A stretch of 64,000 nt of DNA from Pseudomonas coleopterorum (lineage in GTDB: Bacteria > Pseudomonadota > Gammaproteobacteria > Pseudomonadales > Pseudomonadaceae): contig NZ_FNTZ01000001.1 of assembly GCF_900105555.1 (NCBI RefSeq), forward strand, positions 62,001 to 126,000, read 5' to 3'. The notes beneath the pieces are model-generated. The model saw only the letters and a program-made list of their open reading frames with translations. It was not told where the DNA came from and ran no database searches. The translations under genes and the position numbers were made by a program. The stretch's first letter is position 1. Every line of letters starts with the position of its first letter. Below are positions 62,775 to 64,000 of this stretch, piece by piece.

Positions 62775-63620
62775 TCAGCTGCTGAGTTTCAGATTGTTCC
62801 ATACGGCCAGGCTGGGTTCTGCCTGGTTCAGGGTATAGAAATGCAGGCCGGGTGCGCCGCCTTGCAATAAGCGCTCACACATCTGAGTGATCACTTCCTC
62901 GCCGAACGCCTGGATGCTCTTCACATCATCGCCATAGGCTTCCAGCTGCTTGCGTACCCAACGCGGGATCTCTGCGCCACATGCATCGGAGAAGCGCGCC
63001 AGCTTGCTGTAGTTGGTGATCGGCATGATGCCCGGCACGATTGGGATGTTCACGCCCAGCTTCTGCACGCGCTCGACGAAGTAGAAGTAGCTGTCGGCGT
63101 TGAAGAAGTACTGGGTGATCGCACTGCTCGCGCCGGCGTTGGCCTTGCGCGCGAAGTTGACCAGGTCGTCTTCGAAGTTGCGCGCCTGCGGGTGCATCTC
63201 GGGGTAGGCCGCCACTTCGATGTGGAAGTGGTCGCCGGTTTCGGCGCGGATGAACTCGACCAGGTCATTGGCATGGCGCAGCTCGCCGCTGGACATGCCC
63301 ATGCCCGATGGCAGGTCGCCGCGCAGCGCGACGATGCGCTTGATGCCGGCCGACCGGTACTGGTCGAGCAGGCCGCGCAGGTCCTGTTTACTGTCGCCCA
63401 CGCAGGAAAGGTGCGGAGCGGCGGGAACGTTGACTTCGTTTTCCAGCTGCAGAACGGTGTTCAGGGTACGGTCGCGGGTCGAACCGCCGGCGCCGTAGGT
63501 GCAGGAAAAGAAATCGGGTTTGTAGGCAGCCAACTGGCGGGCGACGCCCATCAGCTTTTCATGCCCGGCATCGGTCTTGGTGGGAAAGAACTCGAAGCTT
63601 AAGGGACGATCGTGAGACAT
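62775..63620 (-). CDS. metF: 5,10-methylenetetrahydrofolate reductase MetF
   Basis: A 281-residue flavoenzyme making 5-methyl-THF for methionine synthesis. It starts MSHDRPLSFEFFPTKTDAG with the catalytic Glu in FEFFPTK. FSCTYGAGGSTRDRTL, HLSCVGDSKQDL, IVALRGDLPSG (FAD site) and ITQYFFNADSYFYFVER are family motifs. The frame is open to 63677 but family starts at ATG 63620. It follows ahcY with a 69-base gap on the same strand, linking both to the methyl cycle. Confidence 0.96.
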   Translation of the reverse strand: MSHDRPLSFEFFPTKTDAGHEKLMGVARQLAAYKPDFFSCTYGAGGSTRDRTLNTVLQLENEVNVPAAPHLSCVGDSKQDLRGLLDQYRSAGIKRIVALRGDLPSGMGMSSGELRHANDLVEFIRAETGDHFHIEVAAYPEMHPQARNFEDDLVNFARKANAGASSAITQYFFNADSYFYFVERVQKLGVNIPIVPGIMPITNYSKLARFSDACGAEIPRWVRKQLEAYGDDVKSIQAFGEEVITQMCERLLQGGAPGLHFYTLNQAEPSLAVWNNLKLSS

Positions 63621-63689
63621 GGCAGTTTCTCGGTAAACCCATCGAGCGGGCCAGCGTTGACTGGCCCGCCGTATCAAGAGCCTGAACGC

Positions 63690-64000
<311 letters not shown>

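Overview
The window looks like a chromosomal segment of a Pseudomonas of the fluorescens/putida/syringae kind. The basis is high-GC coding DNA, the hisB-hisH-DUF2164-hisA-hisF order, the yggX-mutY-asmA block beside tRNA-Phe, the rsmE, bioA, cytochrome b561-yceI, rhlE, metF-ahcY neighbourhood (gene contents I associate with P. aeruginosa), two REP families between genes, and iron genes of Pseudomonas type. The species is not determined. Both ends cut a gene: an amino-acid ABC ATPase on the left and ahcY on the right.

Region 1 (1-18333) is accessory metabolism and regulation. It holds a polar amino-acid ABC transporter opposite an IclR regulator with a long operator-like palindrome and a sigma-54-like promoter, a DUF4160/DUF2442-HTH pair with a perfect palindrome at its start, a LysE exporter, two SMP-30 lactonases, an orphan HicB, a FIST-type soluble chemoreceptor, a methyltransferase, LysR and DUF1127 genes, a siderophore-esterase-like hydrolase, a FecI/FecR/TonB-receptor iron-signalling unit, and a Tat-exported esterase.

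Region 2 (18334-31743) is a defence island next to tRNA-Thr(UGU). It carries a two-gene Gabija system (gajA-gajB, strikingly AT-rich). Next to it is an 8.4 kb segment bounded by a direct repeat of the tRNA-Thr 3' tip plus its terminator. That segment holds a zinc-ribbon/membrane mini-gene pair, a WYL regulator, a 471-residue protein combining a PD-(D/E)XK-like motif with a glycine-zipper membrane region, and a 1066-residue helical protein ending in a beta-propeller-like region. I know no named system with this WYL-nuclease/pore-propeller order, and it is the best candidate here for an undescribed anti-phage or toxin system. A decayed LysR gene and a papain-like hypothetical gene fill the end near the tRNA.

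Region 3 (32034-42692) has a methyltransferase coupled to a basic amino-acid ABC operon, a GABA-type permease behind a strong sigma-54-type promoter, a third defence gene (an AvcD/DCD-like nucleotide deaminase with an extra N-terminal domain and a hairpin-bearing leader), and a ferric-siderophore receptor with a Fur-box-like site.

Region 4 (42805-64000) is conserved housekeeping: tRNA-Phe, yggX-mutY-asmA, an OFA-family MFS carrier, histidine biosynthesis, trhA, rsmE, bioA, an FAD oxidoreductase with a Pro/Ala/Lys tail, cytochrome b561-yceI, rhlE, a periplasmic solute-binding protein, a putative glycosyltransferase, metF and ahcY. All functions are read from sequence motifs and family resemblance; no searches were run.
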